Shown here piece after piece: positions 1 to 9,488 of a stretch of DNA of 64,000 nt. Each line of letters begins with the position of its first letter. Position 1 is the stretch's first letter. Source of the DNA: Haemophilus parainfluenzae (GTDB lineage: Bacteria; Pseudomonadota; Gammaproteobacteria; Enterobacterales; Pasteurellaceae); NCBI RefSeq assembly GCF_003252755.1, contig NZ_QEPT01000007.1:39297-103296 (forward strand). The letters are read 5' to 3'. The position numbers and the translations under genes were made by a program. The notes below the pieces were generated by a model. That model had not been told where the DNA came from. It saw only the letters and a program-made list of their open reading frames with translations, and searched no databases.

Positions 1-547
1 CTGAAACGGCAATACGAAAGCCCGATGCAAATGCAGGCAATGCAGCAGGTAATCGCACTTTGAGTAATAAACGCAAAGGGGAAGGTTTTAACGTTTTGGC
101 GAGGTCGAGCCAAGCTTGAGGTGTATTGCGTAATCCATCGTAACAAGCTGCTGTTACAGGAAAATAGATGATGAATATGGCCATCAGAATTTTTGATGGC
201 ATGCCATAACCCAGCCAAAGTACGAGTATTGGGGCGATAGCAAAAACAGGAATTGCTTGAGAAATCACTAAAACGGGTAACAGTAATGATGATGTTTTAG
301 GTGAAAAAGAGAGTAACAGGGCTGATGACAATCCGAAAATAAAACCCAGTAGTAATCCTAAGCCAATTTCAATTAAGGTAATTTGTGTATGCAGCCAAAG
401 TAGTTCTATATGGGAAGTCAATTGCAGCCATACAGCTTGCGGAGAAGGAAATATGTAATGGGGAAAATCACCAAATACGCTAATAAGTTGCCAGAGACAC
501 AGCAATATAATTCCAATAAAGAGCGGTTTAAGAAGGCTAAGTTTCAT
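1..547 (-). CDS. thiX: ABC transporter permease, thiamine precursor (ThiX-like), partial
   Basis: This is the N-terminal 182 codons of an ABC permease; the rest lies beyond the left edge. It would be the inner-membrane channel of a transporter for a thiamine precursor such as hydroxymethylpyrimidine. The protein begins MKLSLLKPLFIGI, has several hydrophobic segments, and near the cut shows the typical cytoplasmic-loop pattern of these permeases (LAKTL followed by RLPAALPAF). Its ATG overlaps the ATPase stop codon as ATGA, so the two are translationally coupled. A TPP riboswitch upstream of the ATPase controls the pair. The substrate is inferred from the riboswitch and the known ThiXYZ family. 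A substrate-binding protein would be expected farther downstream, outside the window. Confidence 0.8.
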   Translation of the reverse strand, partial: MKLSLLKPLFIGIILLCLWQLISVFGDFPHYIFPSPQAVWLQLTSHIELLWLHTQITLIEIGLGLLLGFIFGLSSALLLSFSPKTSSLLLPVLVISQAIPVFAIAPILVLWLGYGMPSKILMAIFIIYFPVTAACYDGLRNTPQAWLDLAKTLKPSPLRLLLKVRLPAALPAFASGFRIAVS

Positions 548-1269
548 CTTTTTCCCTCTAATAACCCATTTAATAATTGCTGTTGGAGCATCCACAAATT
601 TTCTTGGTTAAGTTCTCGTGGTGCTTTACCTTCAGGTTTTATGACATCAGATAATGCTGGTTGATTAGGCTGCGGTGAGCGTAATACAAAAATACGCTGG
701 CTTAAGCGCAATGCTTCTTGAGGATCATGTGTAACCAATAACACGGATTTATCTTTTAATAGTTCATAAGCCAAGTTTTGTAATTGATAACGACTAATCG
801 TGTCAAGGGCAGAGAAAGGTTCATCAAGTAAAACTAAATCAGCGTTTTGCATTAATACTCGAGCGAGAGCCACTCTTTGTTTCTGTCCTCCAGATAATTG
901 AGCACAGCTTTTATGAAGATGTTCTGACATGCCTACTTGTTCAAGTAGTGCTTTTGCTTGAAGAGTTGTTTTTGCAGATTTATTCCCGAATAGTACGTTT
1001 TCTAATTGGACGTTGTCAATAATTGAAAGCCAGGGATAAAGAGTATCTTTTTGTGGTAGCCATGCCACTCGAATATTAGGATGAAAGATGATATTGCCTT
1101 GGATTTTCCCTTGTATTTCAAGCCCTGCAATTAATCTTAAAAGCGTTGATTTACCTACACCAGAACAGCCAAGCAAACTGACCCACTCATTAGGCAAAAG
1201 CGTTAAGTCAAGGTGTTTAAATAGTACCTGCTCTCCAAAAGCAAGACTAAGATCCTGAATATGCACCAT
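544..1269 (-). CDS. thiZ: ABC transporter ATP-binding protein, thiamine precursor uptake (ThiZ-like)
   Basis: This 241-residue protein is the ATPase that powers the adjacent permease. Visible motifs are Walker A GCSGVGKST (residues 34-42), the signature LSGGQKQR (125-132) and Walker B LVLLDEP (from about 145), followed by the H-loop TH. It resembles the nitrate/taurine/HMP-type ATPases. It is the first gene after the TPP riboswitch, with a leader of about 90 bases between the aptamer and the ATG, and its stop overlaps the permease start. Expression should fall when thiamine pyrophosphate is plentiful. The family assignment is firm; the precise substrate (HMP or another thiamine precursor) comes from context. 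Confidence 0.85.
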   Translation of the reverse strand: MVHIQDLSLAFGEQVLFKHLDLTLLPNEWVSLLGCSGVGKSTLLRLIAGLEIQGKIQGNIIFHPNIRVAWLPQKDTLYPWLSIIDNVQLENVLFGNKSAKTTLQAKALLEQVGMSEHLHKSCAQLSGGQKQRVALARVLMQNADLVLLDEPFSALDTISRYQLQNLAYELLKDKSVLLVTHDPQEALRLSQRIFVLRSPQPNQPALSDVIKPEGKAPRELNQENLWMLQQQLLNGLLEGKR

Positions 1270-1360
1270 AGCATTAACCTAATGATTAACTACTAAAGGT
1301 AACGGTAGAAAAGGAATGAAAATAGGTATGAAGAATGAGAAAGTATTTTGGCATATTAGT

Positions 1361-1429
1361 TTCCTACGTCAGTGCTAACTGTTTCAGGTTCACGGGTATC
1401 ATCTCAGCCACCTTGTGGCACCCCGACTA
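1361..1429 (-). promoter_or_regulatory. TPP riboswitch (THI element)
   Basis: Read on the minus strand, this stretch contains the conserved THI-box blocks in the right order: TCGGGGTGCC, then GGCTGAGAT, then ACCCGTGAACCTGA, and at the 3' end a segment ending CACTGACGTAGGAA. These match the thiamine pyrophosphate aptamer. It lies about 90 bases before the ATPase gene. No clear terminator hairpin with a U-run was seen between aptamer and ATG, so control of translation initiation is more likely than attenuation, as is usual for gammaproteobacterial TPP riboswitches. Confidence 0.93.
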
Positions 1430-1852
1430 AAATTTGAAAGAATTTTATATCGCAATTAAAAATAAAACAATAGGAAATGACATTAACTTTAGTTTTTTTG
1501 TTTAGTCCTCGAGAGTCAATTTAAGCAATAAAAATAATAAGTTAAATCATATACTCACTTTTCAAGTGTTATATTCAAAGTTCTAGAAATTACACCTTAT
1601 CTTGTAAAGTAAGACAACAAAAGTATTTATAATAAAAAACTAGATTCTCTATAAGCATATAATATATTATTAACCTTTCAATTTGCTTTCCCATAAGTTG
1701 CCGGATTATAAAAAACTCTGTCATCACGAATATCCCCTTGAATTCAAAGCCCTTCAAAGGTTTTAGTGTTTCAAGTGATAATATTTTTTTCTACAGAAAA
1801 GTTATACCATCATCAATCTTGAGCGTACTTTTCTCATCATAAAGGAGAAACT
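1430..1852. other. AT-rich intergenic region between divergent thi operon and rlmJ
   Basis: About 420 bases without a convincing gene on either strand. The left end must hold the promoter for the riboswitch-controlled operon and the right end the rlmJ promoter. A good ribosome binding site (AAAGGAGAAACT) sits just before rlmJ. No uptake signal, tRNA or recognised RNA was found. Confidence 0.6.
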
Positions 1853-2698
1853 ATGTTAAGTTATCGTCACAGTTTTCATGCTGGCAACCACGCAGATGTG
1901 CTTAAACACATTGTATTAATGCTGATTCTAGAAAATCTTTCACTAAAAGAAAAAGGCTTCTACTATCTTGATACCCATTCAGGAGTCGGTCGTTATCGTT
2001 TAAGTTCTAACGAATCAGAAAAGACGGGCGAATATAAAGAAGGAATAGGCAGACTTTGGGAAAGAACAGATTTACCCGAAGAAATTACTCGCTATGTGGA
2101 AATTATTAAGAAGCTCAATTATGGCGGCAAAGAATTACGCTATTATGCTGGGTCGCCAATGATTGCCGCCCAATTATTGCGTTCACAAGATCGTGCTTTG
2201 CTCACCGAATTACATCCGAGCGATTTTCCATTATTGCGCAATAATTTCAAAGAATTTAAGAATATCACCACAAAATCAGAAAATGGTTTCCAACAACTCA
2301 AAGCCACGCTTCCACCAAAAGAGCGCCGTGGTTTAGTGCTTATTGATCCACCTTATGAATTAAAAGAAGATTATGATTTGGTGGTGAAAGCGATAGAAGA
2401 AGGTTATAAACGCTTTGCGACAGGCACTTATACAATTTGGTATCCAGTAGTACTACGCCAACAAACAAAACGCATATTTAAAGGATTAGAAGCGACGGGA
2501 ATTCGTAAAATATTGAAAATTGAATTGGCAGTTCGCCCTGATAGCGATCAACGTGGTATGACCGCAAGTGGAATGGTGGTGATTAACCCGCCTTGGCAAT
2601 TAGAACAGCAAATGAAAGCTATTTTGCCTTATTTGACCCAAACTCTTGTCCCTGAAGGTACGGGAAGTTGGACAGTGGAATGGATTGTGCCGGAATAA
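1853..2698 (+). CDS. rlmJ: 23S rRNA (adenine-2030-N6)-methyltransferase RlmJ
   Basis: RlmJ methylates A2030 of 23S rRNA using S-adenosylmethionine. The 281-residue length matches the family (E. coli YhiR, 280). The N-terminus MLSYRHSFHAGNHADVLKH is the family hallmark. The catalytic N6-adenine methyltransferase motif appears as DPPYE at residues 165-169, and LDTHSGVGRY near residue 40 is the SAM-binding loop region. A consensus ribosome binding site supports the start. The gene stands alone, divergent from the thi operon and convergent with psiE. H. influenzae literature links this family to use of external DNA as a nutrient (ComJ); that role is not shown by this sequence. Confidence 0.95.
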   Translation: MLSYRHSFHAGNHADVLKHIVLMLILENLSLKEKGFYYLDTHSGVGRYRLSSNESEKTGEYKEGIGRLWERTDLPEEITRYVEIIKKLNYGGKELRYYAGSPMIAAQLLRSQDRALLTELHPSDFPLLRNNFKEFKNITTKSENGFQQLKATLPPKERRGLVLIDPPYELKEDYDLVVKAIEEGYKRFATGTYTIWYPVVLRQQTKRIFKGLEATGIRKILKIELAVRPDSDQRGMTASGMVVINPPWQLEQQMKAILPYLTQTLVPEGTGSWTVEWIVPE

Positions 2699-2733
2699 TC
2701 CATTCCAAAATCTCGGTCAAAACGACCACGCTT

Positions 2734-3150
2734 TTAAATTTTAATTTTATTGGAATACAACACTAAACAAAGTGCAATAACCATAATTAAAATCGCGCCT
2801 GCGAATAAGATGGTATCAACTGAGCTTTCATGATTCACAATGATCAGGCGCAACATGGCGGTAATCCCCGCATAAATAAAATATCGCAAAGGAAAGTGAT
2901 AGCCACTTTTAAAATATTGCACAATAAGACCAATAAAACCGAAATATAAGAAAAACATCACAGCTTGTTCCGCAACATCATAAGGCACTACACTTGATGT
3001 ATTAAATACCATGATCGCTAACGTATATGTAATTTTAGCTAATGCAATAATCAATACTACAGCTAAAGCAATAAGTGAAAAACTTAATACCACTTTTAAT
3101 ACACCTGTAACCACGCGAGGCAGTTTTTCGAGTTCTTGAGATTCTTCCAT
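2734..3150 (-). CDS. psiE: PsiE family membrane protein
   Basis: This 138-residue protein has four hydrophobic segments and the PsiE-type pattern GYHFPLRYFIYAGITA in its centre, followed by a conserved IIVNHE segment. Its length matches E. coli PsiE (136). In E. coli the gene is induced by phosphate starvation, but its biochemical role is unknown and no Pho box was identified here. The gene is monocistronic, downstream of rpoD and on the same strand, separated from it by a strong terminator. The family call is confident; the function is open. Confidence 0.88.
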   Translation of the reverse strand: MEESQELEKLPRVVTGVLKVVLSFSLIALAVVLIIALAKITYTLAIMVFNTSSVVPYDVAEQAVMFFLYFGFIGLIVQYFKSGYHFPLRYFIYAGITAMLRLIIVNHESSVDTILFAGAILIMVIALCLVLYSNKIKI

Positions 3151-3240
3151 AAAGTTCCTTTTTTGTTTTTAAATGAAGAAAGGCGCGTATTTTAAAGGAA
3201 TGTGATTTCGCGGTAAATAACCAAATTTAATCAAATAAAA

Positions 3241-3262
3241 AAGGCAGAGATCTCTGCCTTTT
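3241..3262 (-). terminator. Rho-independent terminator of rpoD
   Basis: A perfect 20-base palindrome, AAGGCAGAGATCTCTGCCTT, is followed on the minus strand by a T-run. It lies about 20 bases after the rpoD stop codon and ends the rpsU-dnaG-rpoD operon. A T-run on the other side could make it bidirectional. Confidence 0.88.
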
Positions 3263-3282
3263 CTTTTTTTTTATATAAATAA

Positions 3283-5172
3283 TTACTCATCCAAGAAACT
3301 TCTTAATGTCTCAGAACGGCTAGGATGACGTAATTTACGCAATGCTTTCGCTTCAATCTGACGAATACGCTCACGAGTTACGTCAAATTGTTTACCCACT
3401 TCTTCGAGTGTATGGTCGGTATTCATATCAATACCAAAACGCATACGTAATACTTTCGCTTCACGAGGTGTTAAGCCTTCTAACACTTCATGAGTCGCTA
3501 CTTTTAAGCTTTGTGCGGTTGCCGAATCTAATGGCAATTCAAGGGTTGAATCCTCGATAAAATCACCTAAATGTGAATCATCGTCATCACCGATTGGAGT
3601 TTCCATTGAAATTGGCTCTTTCGCAATCTTAAGCACTTTACGAATTTTATCTTCTGGCATACCCATGCGGTCAGCAAGCTCTTCTGGTGTCGCTTCACGC
3701 CCCATTTCTTGTAACATTTGACGAGAAATACGATTTAATTTATTAATCGTTTCAATCATATGAACAGGAATACGAATTGTACGTGCTTGGTCAGCAATGG
3801 AACGAGTAATAGCCTGACGAATCCACCAAGTTGCATAAGTTGAAAATTTATAACCACGACGGTATTCAAATTTATCTACTGCTTTCATCAAACCAATATT
3901 CCCTTCTTGAATTAAATCCAAGAATTGCAAACCACGGTTGGTATATTTTTTCGCAATAGAAATGACCAAACGTAAGTTAGCTTCAACCATTTCTTTTTTC
4001 GCACGACGAGCTTTTTGTTCACCACGAGATACCGCATCGCAAATCTCACGCATTTGTTGGATGGTCAGATTAGTATGCTGTTCAATATTCGCTAAATTAT
4101 CTAAAGATAAACGGATACGCTCTTCATATTTTGGTAAGCGTTTTGCCCAAGCTTTAGTGGATTTTAATGCTTTTGCTACCCATGCATCATTGCTGCCATT
4201 AGCAATAATAAGTGCCTCAAATTCATCTTTTGGCATACCCGCAATATCAACTAATACTTTCTGCAGTTGACGCTCTTCTGCACGTACTCGTTTTATCATA
4301 TTTTTCATTGATAAAACAAGCACATCAAATTGTTTTGGCACTAAACGGAATTGTTTAAAAATATCTGCGAGTTGAGCAATTTGATCTTTTGCACGTTTAC
4401 CACTACGTCCATGTTTTACTATAGTCGCCAATGTTTTGGTGTGTTGCTCTCTTAAGGCCGCAAATCTTTCACGAGCAACTTCAGGATCTATGCTATTGTC
4501 AGAGTCGCTGTCATCCGAACTTGAGCTGCTATCGCTTTCATCTTCCTCATCACTCTCATCATCAACATCTGCAACTGATTGAGTACTCTCATCTTCATCA
4601 GTGAAATGCTCATCAACATTCGCAGCTTCCTCTTCAACAACATTTGGATCTACAAAACCAGTAATTAAATCAGCTAAACGATAATTACCCGCTTCTACTT
4701 GATCATAATTATTTAATAATTCAGTTAACGCTTCTGGATATGCAGCAATAGCAGTTTGAACTTCATCAATCCCTTCTTCAATACGTTTTGCAATGCTGAT
4801 TTCATCTTCACGGGTAAGAAGATCAACCGTTCCCATTTCACGCATATACATACGCACAGGATCGGTTGTACGACCGATTTCAGATTCCACATTGGATAAA
4901 ATCTGTGTTGCTTCTTCCACTGCATCTTCATCCGGAATCGTGTCATTCAACATCATTTCGTCACTTTCCGGCGCTTCATCAAGAACCGGAATACCCGCAT
5001 CATGCTGTAAAGTCTGCAACAACTTATCGTAATATTCCGGATCGATCACATCTTCCGGAAGTAAGTCATTAATCTCCGCATAGGTTAAATAACCTTGCGT
5101 ACGACCCAATTCCATAAGCTGTTCAATTTGTTCTGAATATTGCTCTGCGGTAGATTGTTGATTTTGTTCCAT
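3283..5172 (-). CDS. rpoD: RNA polymerase sigma factor RpoD (sigma-70)
   Basis: The housekeeping sigma factor directs RNA polymerase to most promoters. The 629-residue protein shows region 1.1 at the N-terminus, the region 1.2 core around [11 protein letters not shown], region 2 with [20 protein letters not shown] (the -10 recognition helix), region 3, and region 4 with the helix-turn-helix [20 protein letters not shown] near the C-terminus. Between regions 1.2 and 2 is an acidic Ser/Asp-rich stretch (about residues 190-230), a low-complexity part of the non-conserved domain. It is the third gene of the classic rpsU-dnaG-rpoD operon, about 70 bases after dnaG. Confidence 0.98.
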   Translation of the reverse strand: MEQNQQSTAEQYSEQIEQLMELGRTQGYLTYAEINDLLPEDVIDPEYYDKLLQTLQHDAGIPVLDEAPESDEMMLNDTIPDEDAVEEATQILSNVESEIGRTTDPVRMYMREMGTVDLLTREDEISIAKRIEEGIDEVQTAIAAYPEALTELLNNYDQVEAGNYRLADLITGFVDPNVVEEEAANVDEHFTDEDESTQSVADVDDESDEEDESDSSSSSDDSDSDNSIDPEVARERFAALREQHTKTLATIVKHGRSGKRAKDQIAQLADIFKQFRLVPKQFDVLVLSMKNMIKRVRAEERQLQKVLVDIAGMPKDEFEALIIANGSNDAWVAKALKSTKAWAKRLPKYEERIRLSLDNLANIEQHTNLTIQQMREICDAVSRGEQKARRAKKEMVEANLRLVISIAKKYTNRGLQFLDLIQEGNIGLMKAVDKFEYRRGYKFSTYATWWIRQAITRSIADQARTIRIPVHMIETINKLNRISRQMLQEMGREATPEELADRMGMPEDKIRKVLKIAKEPISMETPIGDDDDSHLGDFIEDSTLELPLDSATAQSLKVATHEVLEGLTPREAKVLRMRFGIDMNTDHTLEEVGKQFDVTRERIRQIEAKALRKLRHPSRSETLRSFLDE

Positions 5173-5241
5173 TTTTATTCCCGTTTTGCGTTATTTTTGG
5201 AAGATAAAAGCCCTTGTTTTGAACAGGAGATTTTACCATTG

Positions 5242-7026
5242 TTATGACGGATTAACTAACTGTTTTTTCTGCTCTTCTTTTCCCTTGAGCAAATTCACTA
5301 AAATTGCGCGCTCTTGATCAGTTAATCCTTCCGTCCTTTCTTTTGCAATCAGCATTTCAATGTCACGCTCAATCGCTTGAATATTCAATCGACGATAGTT
5401 TTGAGAGAATGCATTAATGATTTCTAAGTCATCTAATAGATGATCCCAAGAGGCTAATATTTCAAGGGGCTTGCTGAATTCTGTATCACGAAAATATTCT
5501 AAGATTTGCCCTGTTGTAATGCCTTCTCGTTCACGGCAAAGTGCGGTCAATTTTTCGAGCAATTCGTAACCCGCTTCATGCTTTAAGGCTTGTAAACCGA
5601 TATCCGAAATACGATTCACTAATTGTGAATTCTGTAATAACAGCGAAATCACCACGCGCATTGGTGTTTTCTTAATGGTTTTTTGTGGCGTTTTAGGTTT
5701 GGGTTCAGCCTTATCTATTTGATTTGGTATTAAGCTTTCAAGCTGTGATTGATCAAAGATCCCAAGCTTTTGCGCCAACATATTCCGCAATGAAAGACGT
5801 AGCATATCACCAGGGATTTGACGAATTAAAGGCGCCGCGAGTGCCACTAATTTGCCTCGTCCTTCTTGCGTCGAGAAATCTACTTGTGGACTTAAATGCG
5901 CGAATAAGAATTCTGTGAGAGACTGAGCTTGATCAATATACTCTTCAAACTTTTCTTTACCATATTGACGAATATAAGTATCCGGATCTTCTCCGTCTGG
6001 TAGGAAAATAAACTTGATTTGTCGTCCGTCTTCCAGATAAGGTAAAGCGTTTTCAAGTGCGCGCCAAGCGGCATCACGCCCTGCTCTATCGCCATCGTAG
6101 CAGCAAATGACTTGCTCTGTTGAACGGAACAATAATTGAATTTGTTCCGAGGTTGTCGATGTCCCAAGAGAAGCCACCGCATAATTGACACCAAATTGCG
6201 CCAATGCCACCACATCCATGTAGCCTTCAACTACTAGTAATTTTTCTGGCTCATCATTGATTTGTGAGGCTTCATACAAGCCATAAAGTTCATTACCTTT
6301 ATGGTACGTAATAGTTTCTGGGGAGTTCAAATACTTGGGTTTTTCATCCGTTAAAACACGTCCACCAAAGGCGACCGTACGACCACGTTTATCTCGAATC
6401 GGAAACATAATGCGATTACGAAATTTATCGTACACATTGCCACGATCGTTACGAGAAAGCATACCTAAATCAAACAGCTTTTTCTGTTCTTCTCGATTTT
6501 TGCCGAATTGACGCAACACCGTATCCATCGCATTGGGTACATAACCGATTTGAAAACGCTCGATAATTTCTGGCGATAAACCACGTTGCTGAAGATAGCT
6601 TTGAGCAGGAATATTTAGCGGAAGTTGCGATTGATAAAATGACGCAATCTCTTGCATCAAATCGTATAAATTACGTTTTATCTGATAGCTCACATCCGGT
6701 TTATTGCCGAATTGATTTGGGCGTTTTTCATAAGGCACTTCAAGCCCTACCGAAGCGGCAAGTTCTTCAACGGCTTCAACAAATTCTAATTTGTCATAAT
6801 CCATTAAAAATGAAATCGCATTGCCTTTCGCGCCACAGCCGAAGCAATAATAGAATTGTTTTTTTTCACTTACTGTGAAGGATGGTGTTTTTTCGTGATG
6901 AAACGGACAACAAGCTTGATAATCCCGTCCCGCTTTTTTGAGTTTCACGCGCGCATTAATCACATCGACAATATTCGATTTTGTGAGCAGATCATCAATA
7001 AATTGGCGTGGAATTGAGCCTTTCAT
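5242..7026 (-). CDS. dnaG: DNA primase DnaG
   Basis: DnaG makes RNA primers for the replisome. The 594-residue protein has the N-terminal CHC2 zinc finger (ligands about C40, H43, C61, C64; CPFHHEKTPSF and CFGCGAKG), the TOPRIM catalytic domain with VVEGYMDVVAL near residue 265 and the acidic CYDGDRAGRDAA motif, and a C-terminal helicase-interaction domain. The gene lies between rpsU and rpoD in the conserved macromolecular-synthesis operon. A hairpin in the 136-base rpsU-dnaG gap probably lowers dnaG expression relative to rpsU. The ATG is preceded by AAGGAGGCAAGGCA, a strong ribosome binding site. Confidence 0.98.
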   Translation of the reverse strand: MKGSIPRQFIDDLLTKSNIVDVINARVKLKKAGRDYQACCPFHHEKTPSFTVSEKKQFYYCFGCGAKGNAISFLMDYDKLEFVEAVEELAASVGLEVPYEKRPNQFGNKPDVSYQIKRNLYDLMQEIASFYQSQLPLNIPAQSYLQQRGLSPEIIERFQIGYVPNAMDTVLRQFGKNREEQKKLFDLGMLSRNDRGNVYDKFRNRIMFPIRDKRGRTVAFGGRVLTDEKPKYLNSPETITYHKGNELYGLYEASQINDEPEKLLVVEGYMDVVALAQFGVNYAVASLGTSTTSEQIQLLFRSTEQVICCYDGDRAGRDAAWRALENALPYLEDGRQIKFIFLPDGEDPDTYIRQYGKEKFEEYIDQAQSLTEFLFAHLSPQVDFSTQEGRGKLVALAAPLIRQIPGDMLRLSLRNMLAQKLGIFDQSQLESLIPNQIDKAEPKPKTPQKTIKKTPMRVVISLLLQNSQLVNRISDIGLQALKHEAGYELLEKLTALCREREGITTGQILEYFRDTEFSKPLEILASWDHLLDDLEIINAFSQNYRRLNIQAIERDIEMLIAKERTEGLTDQERAILVNLLKGKEEQKKQLVNPS

Positions 7027-7053
7027 TGCCTTGCCTCCTTGAATACGATGCGA

Positions 7054-7062
7054 AAGTGCGGT
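7054..7062 (+). repeat. DNA uptake signal sequence (Hin-type USS), representative copy
   Basis: AAGTGCGGT is the core of the Haemophilus uptake signal recognised during natural transformation. This copy lies between rpsU and dnaG. Other copies, on either strand, start near 5539, 7971, 9435, 10714, 12859, 13790, 16191, 23618, 24870, 27289, 29450, 35474, 40418, 44100, 47862, 48972, 49808, 51114, 51661, 55736, 56397, 57979, 58537, 60807 and 62144. Paired copies are listed as terminators. The patches 21.2-22.97 kb and 45.3-47.4 kb have none. Confidence 0.92.
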
Positions 7063-7100
7063 TGATTTTGCGTGACTTTTTTCGATGAGTTTAAAGCAAC

Positions 7101-7132
7101 AAAACCGTGATACCCAAAAGGTTTCACGGTTT
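7101..7132 (-). terminator. Internal hairpin between rpsU and dnaG
   Basis: On the minus strand AAACCGTGA and TCACGGTTT form a 9-base-pair stem around a 13-base loop, followed by TGTTGCTTT. It sits about 30 bases after the rpsU stop, inside the operon. In E. coli an internal terminator at this exact place lets S21 be made in excess of primase; this hairpin is probably the equivalent, a partial terminator or processing site. Confidence 0.65.
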
Positions 7133-7162
7133 GTCTTAACTCGAGTTAGAAAATACTACAAA

Positions 7163-7378
7163 TTAGTATAAACGGGTATTGCGCGCGTTTTCGCGAGCGT
7201 TACGTTTCGCGTGACGTTTAGCAAGTGTTGCTTTTTCACGTTTACGGATTGTAGTTGGTTTTTCATAGAATTCACGAGCGCGAACTTCTGCTAAAATACC
7301 AGCTTTTTCGCAAGAGCGTTTGAAACGACGTAAAGCTACGTCAAATGATTCGTTTTCACGTACTTTAATTACAGGCAT
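7163..7378 (-). CDS. rpsU: 30S ribosomal protein S21
   Basis: This 71-residue basic protein begins [21 protein letters not shown], the invariant start of bS21, and ends in an Arg/Lys-rich tail ([14 protein letters not shown]). It takes part in 16S rRNA interactions and translation initiation in the small subunit. It is the first gene of the rpsU-dnaG-rpoD operon, with the operon promoter in the 218-base gap shared with tsaD. Length and sequence match the family fully. Confidence 0.98.
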   Translation of the reverse strand: MPVIKVRENESFDVALRRFKRSCEKAGILAEVRAREFYEKPTTIRKREKATLAKRHAKRNARENARNTRLY

Positions 7379-7596
7379 AAGCCAATCACCTCAATGAGTT
7401 TAATTTAATTGCAATTTTAAATTTTTATTACTGCCGAATGAACGGCAAATTCAATAAAGGACGCAATTCTAATCGATCTTCCCTGCAAAAGCAAAGGAAA
7501 GATCGCCTATTTGCTGAAAATTTGGCGTTTGAACTGGTTTAAGCGGGCTAAACAAGGTAAAATCTTTGCCAATTTTTTTAATAAAATGAGAATAAA

Positions 7597-8625
7597 ATGC
7601 GTATTTTAGGAATCGAAACCTCCTGTGATGAAACAGGTGTCGCGATTTATGATGAAGATAAGGGCTTAATTGCCAATCAGCTCTACACGCAAATTGCCTT
7701 GCATGCGGATTACGGCGGTGTGGTGCCAGAGCTGGCTTCCCGCGATCACATTCGCAAAACGGCGCCATTAATTAAAGCTGCATTAGAGGAAGCCAATTTA
7801 ACCGCAGATCAAATTGATGGTATCGCCTATACAAGTGGTCCTGGTTTAGTCGGCGCATTATTAGTGGGTGCAACGATCGCACGTTCACTGGCTTATGCTT
7901 GGAATGTGCCCGCTATTGGCGTACATCACATGGAAGGTCATCTACTTGCGCCAATGCTTGATGAAAATCGACCGCACTTTCCATTTATTGCCCTCTTAGT
8001 TTCAGGTGGACACACACAATTAGTGCGCGTTGATGGAGTAGGGAAATATGAAGTCATTGGCGAATCCATTGATGATGCAGCAGGTGAAGCCTTTGATAAA
8101 ACCGCGAAATTATTAGGGCTAGATTATCCTGGTGGTGCCGCACTTTCACGTTTAGCCGAAAAAGGATCGCCGGATCGTTTTGTGTTCCCGCGGCCAATGA
8201 CGGATCGCCCTGGTCTTGATTTTAGCTTTTCAGGTTTAAAAACCTCAGCAGCAAACACCATTAATCAGGCGTTCAAACAAGAAGGTGAATTAACCGAACA
8301 AACCAAAGCTGATATTGCCTTTGCCTTCCAAGATTCTGTCGTGGATACACTTGCAATTAAATGCAAACGTGCCTTAAAAGAAACCGGTTATAAGCGTTTA
8401 GTCATTGCTGGCGGCGTAAGTGCAAACAAAAAATTACGTGAAACCCTTGGCACAATGATGAAAAATCTTGGTGGTGAAGTATTTTATCCACAGCCTCAAT
8501 TTTGTACCGATAACGGTGCCATGATTGCCTATACGGGCTTTTTACGCTTAAAACAAGGTCAGCATAGCGATCTCGCTATTGATGTAAAACCTCGTTGGGC
8601 GATGGACGAACTCCCTGCAATTTAA
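7597..8625 (+). CDS. tsaD: tRNA threonylcarbamoyladenosine transferase TsaD
   Basis: TsaD transfers the threonylcarbamoyl group to A37 of ANN-decoding tRNAs, working with TsaB, TsaE and TsaC. The 342-residue protein starts [19 protein letters not shown] and carries the metal-binding HHMEGH motif (H111, H115) and the glycine-rich nucleotide-binding segments [15 protein letters not shown] and [11 protein letters not shown] of the ASKHA fold (the window reads [12 protein letters not shown]). It is divergent from rpsU, as in other gammaproteobacteria, and leads into a small membrane gene, tdk and probably tyrP. Confidence 0.97.
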   Translation: MRILGIETSCDETGVAIYDEDKGLIANQLYTQIALHADYGGVVPELASRDHIRKTAPLIKAALEEANLTADQIDGIAYTSGPGLVGALLVGATIARSLAYAWNVPAIGVHHMEGHLLAPMLDENRPHFPFIALLVSGGHTQLVRVDGVGKYEVIGESIDDAAGEAFDKTAKLLGLDYPGGAALSRLAEKGSPDRFVFPRPMTDRPGLDFSFSGLKTSAANTINQAFKQEGELTEQTKADIAFAFQDSVVDTLAIKCKRALKETGYKRLVIAGGVSANKKLRETLGTMMKNLGGEVFYPQPQFCTDNGAMIAYTGFLRLKQGQHSDLAIDVKPRWAMDELPAI

Positions 8626-8634
8626 GGAAAAAAT

Positions 8635-8871
8635 ATGGAAAATATAATTAAAGTAAGAGCTATGCGTGTAGCCGGTGTCGCTTGTTTTTTAGTGCTCGCG
8701 ATTATTGGTGCATGGATTTTTACCACGCCAAGCAGTGATATTGTTGACGCTCTTGCTGAAGCAGGAAAAATGGTGGGTGGTGGTGCCACTTACGGGACCT
8801 TTATGCTCGCAGCCTGTCCACCTGTTGCAGGATTCATTGCCTATCATTTCTGGAAATGGGTGATTAAATAA
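8635..8871 (+). CDS. Small two-helix membrane protein, hypothetical
   Basis: A 78-residue protein that I do not recognise. It has two predicted membrane segments, about residues 12-30 ([18 protein letters not shown]) and 55-74, joined by a short acidic loop. A ribosome binding site (AAGGAAAAAAT) precedes the ATG 10 bases after tsaD, and its stop overlaps the tdk start as TAATG. This coupling argues that it is a real translated gene. No functional domain is visible and its position gives no specific role. Confidence 0.75.
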   Translation: MENIIKVRAMRVAGVACFLVLAIIGAWIFTTPSSDIVDALAEAGKMVGGGATYGTFMLAACPPVAGFIAYHFWKWVIK

Positions 8872-9452
8872 TGGCAAAACTCTATTTTTACTACTCTACG
8901 ATGAATGCGGGTAAATCAACCACGTTGTTGCAGTCTTCCTATAACTATCGTGAACGCAATATGAACACCATGGTTTATACGGCAGCCATTGATGACCGCT
9001 TTGGATTAGGCAAAGTCACGTCGCGTATTGGTATTCATGAAGACGCCAATTTATTTACGTCAACGAGTGACCTTTTTGCCGAAGTGAGTCAACGTTTACA
9101 ACAAGAAAAAATTCATTGTGTTTTAGTTGACGAAGCCCAGTTTTTAACGAAACAACAAGTATATCAATTAAGCGATGTCGTGGATAAACTGAAGATTCCT
9201 GTGCTTTGTTATGGCTTGCGTACCGACTTCCAAGCAGAGCTATTTGAAGGTAGTAAGTATCTACTTGCTTGGGCAGATCAACTAGAAGAATTAAAAACAA
9301 TCTGTTATTGTGGACGTAAAGCCAATTTCGTTTTACGTTTAAATGAACAAGGTCAAGTCATTAAGGAAGGGGAACAAATCCAAATTGGTGGAAATGACTC
9401 TTATCTTTCGGTTTGCCGCTATCATTACAAAGAAAAGTGCGGTCAGCTTTAA
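8871..9452 (+). CDS. tdk: Thymidine kinase
   Basis: This type II thymidine kinase phosphorylates thymidine (and deoxyuridine) for salvage. The 193-residue protein has the P-loop STMNAGKST (residues 9-17), the Walker B-like VLVDEAQFL, and the C-terminal zinc-binding lid with CYCGRKA and the CRYHYKEKC pair. Length agrees with the family (about 190-205). The start overlaps the stop of the preceding small gene by one base. An uptake signal overlaps the last codons, shaping the EKCGQL tail. Confidence 0.97.
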   Translation: MAKLYFYYSTMNAGKSTTLLQSSYNYRERNMNTMVYTAAIDDRFGLGKVTSRIGIHEDANLFTSTSDLFAEVSQRLQQEKIHCVLVDEAQFLTKQQVYQLSDVVDKLKIPVLCYGLRTDFQAELFEGSKYLLAWADQLEELKTICYCGRKANFVLRLNEQGQVIKEGEQIQIGGNDSYLSVCRYHYKEKCGQL

Positions 9453-9488
9453 CCTCGTTTTTCAATTTTATACTCGGAGAACAATTTT

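Noticed and set aside
4500..4570. Low-complexity acidic stretch in rpoD as a possible insertion
   Set aside because: Acidic Ser/Asp segments are usual in the non-conserved region of sigma-70 in this family; the frame is intact.
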